NCBI GenBank assembly: GCA_003641345.1
Contig: QNAD01000134.1
Span: forward strand, 1 to 6,090
Source of the DNA: Candidatus Zixiibacteriota bacterium
GTDB taxonomy: Bacteria; Zixibacteria; MSB-5A5; GN15; FEB-12
DNA: 6,090 nucleotides
Direction: 5' to 3'
Program-made: the position numbers and the translations under genes
Shown: in pieces, positions 5,570-6,090 of the stretch
How positions within the stretch are numbered: the first letter of the stretch is position 1
Layout: each line of letters begins with the position of its first letter
Notes under the pieces: model-generated
The model's database searches: none
Told to the model about the DNA's origin: nothing
What the model saw: only the letters and a program-made list of their open reading frames with translations

Positions 5570-5656
5570 TTATAGTTCTTTGAAAACTGAGGTTTAACCT
5601 TTTTTTTAAACTTCAACGGTGGCAAGCCACGTTCTTTGGATGAGCAGTAGAAAAAA

Positions 5657-5686
5657 TTGTTTTGAGATATCTGTTTTTGATATCAA
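5657..5686 (+). promoter_or_regulatory. Candidate ssrA promoter
   Basis: TTGTTT (5657-5662) and TATCAA (5681-5686), 18 bp apart, are the best -35/-10 pair upstream of the tmRNA, each with two mismatches. Transcription would begin near 5693, giving a leader of about 44 nt to be removed by processing. Two GATATC-centred palindromes overlap it. Confidence 0.25.
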
Positions 5687-5720
5687 TTAAGCTTGTTTGT
5701 CCGCTGTCCGAAGGATTCAA

Positions 5721-5735
5721 AAACACAATGTGTTT
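5721..5735 (+). other. Small hairpin just before the mature tmRNA 5' end
   Basis: AAACAC (5721-5726), loop AAT and GTGTTT (5730-5735) form a perfect 6-bp stem ending one base before the first G of the acceptor stem. It would lie in the precursor leader and could influence RNase P cleavage or protect the 5' end. Its role is inference. Confidence 0.4.
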
Positions 5736-5736
5736 C

Positions 5737-6090
5737 GGGGGTGACTTGGTTTCGACGGGTTTAGTGAGGGGTTATTGGCGTGTCGAGGATGTCTGGAGCC
5801 TCGTAAAAAATCCGGTCAAAACAATTACTTGGCGAAAATAATTACGCCATGGCTGCCTAATTTAGGTTCAGCCCGTTGTACCTGATCTTATGCCTTCAAG
5901 ATTGGGATATAGCGCCGTTAAAGAAGGCTCGGCTTTTTGATGTCTATAAGAGAAGCTTAAACTAATAGACTGGTTATATCAGTGGCCTGGCTTTCGGCAG
6001 TTGTTATAGCGAGAAACTATAGATAGCCTACACACGTAGATGATGACTTGACATTAAATTCGGACGGGGGTTCGATTCCCCCCACCTCCA
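5737..6090 (+). ncRNA. ssrA: Transfer-messenger RNA (tmRNA), complete except for the terminal CCA
   Basis: tmRNA with SmpB rescues ribosomes stalled on broken mRNAs and adds a degradation tag to the nascent chain. The 5' end GGGGGTGACTTGGTTTCGAC has the conserved tRNA-like signature. Its first seven bases (5737-5743) pair with CACCTCC (6083-6089) as the acceptor stem with one G-U, leaving A6090 as discriminator, so the window ends just before CCA. The T arm is GGGGG-TTCGATT-CCCCC (6066-6082). The tag reading frame is GGC GAA AAT AAT TAC GCC ATG GCT GCC TAA (5831-5860), encoding GENNYAMAA. The A four bases before the resume codon (TACTT before GGC) matches the conserved resume determinant. The length, 354 nt plus CCA, is usual for a one-piece tmRNA. 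Confidence 0.97.
5831..5860 (+). other. tmRNA proteolysis tag reading frame (GENNYAMAA, stop TAA)
   Basis: Nine codons and a stop inside ssrA. With the alanine carried by the tRNA part, the appended tag would be A-GENNYAMAA. The ending YAMAA replaces the commoner YALAA and should be recognised by ClpXP-type proteases through its hydrophobic, Ala-Ala end. The glycine resume codon (GGC), rather than alanine, is what I recall from Bacteroidetes tags. The first bases pair with the middle of the tag (TGGCG 5830-5834 with CGCCA 5845-5849). Confidence 0.9.

Larger units (their letters stand above)
5132..5736. other. 605-bp region between the repressor gene and ssrA
   Basis: From left to right it holds the repressor leader and its promoter with two operators (5189-5248), about 80 bp with no signal that I can name, two overlapping minus-strand hydrophobic reading frames (5329-5569) that may be a relic gene, an AGGT-TTA-ACCT dyad followed by eight T residues (5590-5608), a GTGGC-AA-GCCAC hairpin (about 5620-5631), AGATATCT (5665-5672) and TTGATATCAA (5677-5686) palindromes near a possible ssrA promoter, and a small hairpin directly before the tmRNA 5' end. 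No long ORF is present. Confidence 0.6.

Noticed and set aside
5590..5608. AGGT-TTA-ACCT followed by eight T residues as a terminator
   Set aside because: The stem is only four base pairs and no plus-strand gene lies upstream for it to end. Listed only as part of the intergenic description.
6061..6090. Separate tRNA gene at the right edge
   Set aside because: The T arm and acceptor 3' strand pair with the 5' end at 5737-5743 and belong to tmRNA. There is no anticodon arm.
1..6090. CRISPR array, insertion sequence, phage or defence system
   Set aside because: No regularly spaced repeats of CRISPR length, no transposase or integrase, no nuclease-type effector and no attachment-site duplication of the tmRNA 3' end are visible in the window.

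Overview
This is an AT-rich bacterial window, with five confidently called protein genes (one cut by the left edge), one membrane protein of unknown function, a probable vestigial or very small membrane gene, and a nearly complete tmRNA gene cut by the right edge. The organism looks like a member of the Bacteroidota or a wider FCB-type lineage. This rests on three things: the tmRNA tag reads GENNYAMAA, of a type I recall from Bacteroidetes and relatives; a BlaI-like repressor is paired with an M56 metallopeptidase fused to a TonB C-terminal domain, an arrangement common in that group; and base composition is low in G+C. The taxonomic call is inference.

Left part (1-2284, + strand): the C-terminal part of an extended short-chain dehydrogenase/reductase (SDR) overlaps by a few bases with a four-helix membrane protein of unknown function. 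After a gap of about 195 bp comes a complete second extended SDR of the dihydroflavonol-reductase/3-beta-HSD/HpnA-like type. Substrates cannot be read from the sequence.

Middle (2285-3210): a perfect 8-bp GC-rich hairpin followed by T residues, and a chain of short palindromes with an exact 9-bp period, separate the second SDR from a convergent isochorismatase-like cysteine hydrolase (- strand) closest to the ISOC2 type. The hydrolase has its own TTGACA-containing upstream region and is split from the gene behind it by a terminator at 3159-3191, so it is probably not part of the BlaI operon.

Right part (3211-5250, - strand): a two-gene operon. A BlaI/MecI-type repressor overlaps by 8 nt (ATGATTGA) the start of a BlaR1-like membrane metalloprotease. 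The protease carries HEFAH, and instead of a penicillin-binding sensor it has a coiled coil and a TonB C-terminal domain on the predicted periplasmic side. Two 16-bp palindromes that differ at one base lie 44 bp apart, centre to centre, around a TTGACA-17-TAAATT promoter. One covers the -10, the other sits just upstream of the -35. This is a convincing autoregulatory operator pair, and no beta-lactamase is in view.

Right end (5250-6090): about 490 bp between the repressor promoter and the tmRNA contains two out-of-frame overlapping stretches on the - strand that both encode hydrophobic segments, either two tiny membrane proteins or a frameshifted relic. The + strand ssrA gene follows, complete up to its discriminator base, with only the terminal CCA missing.
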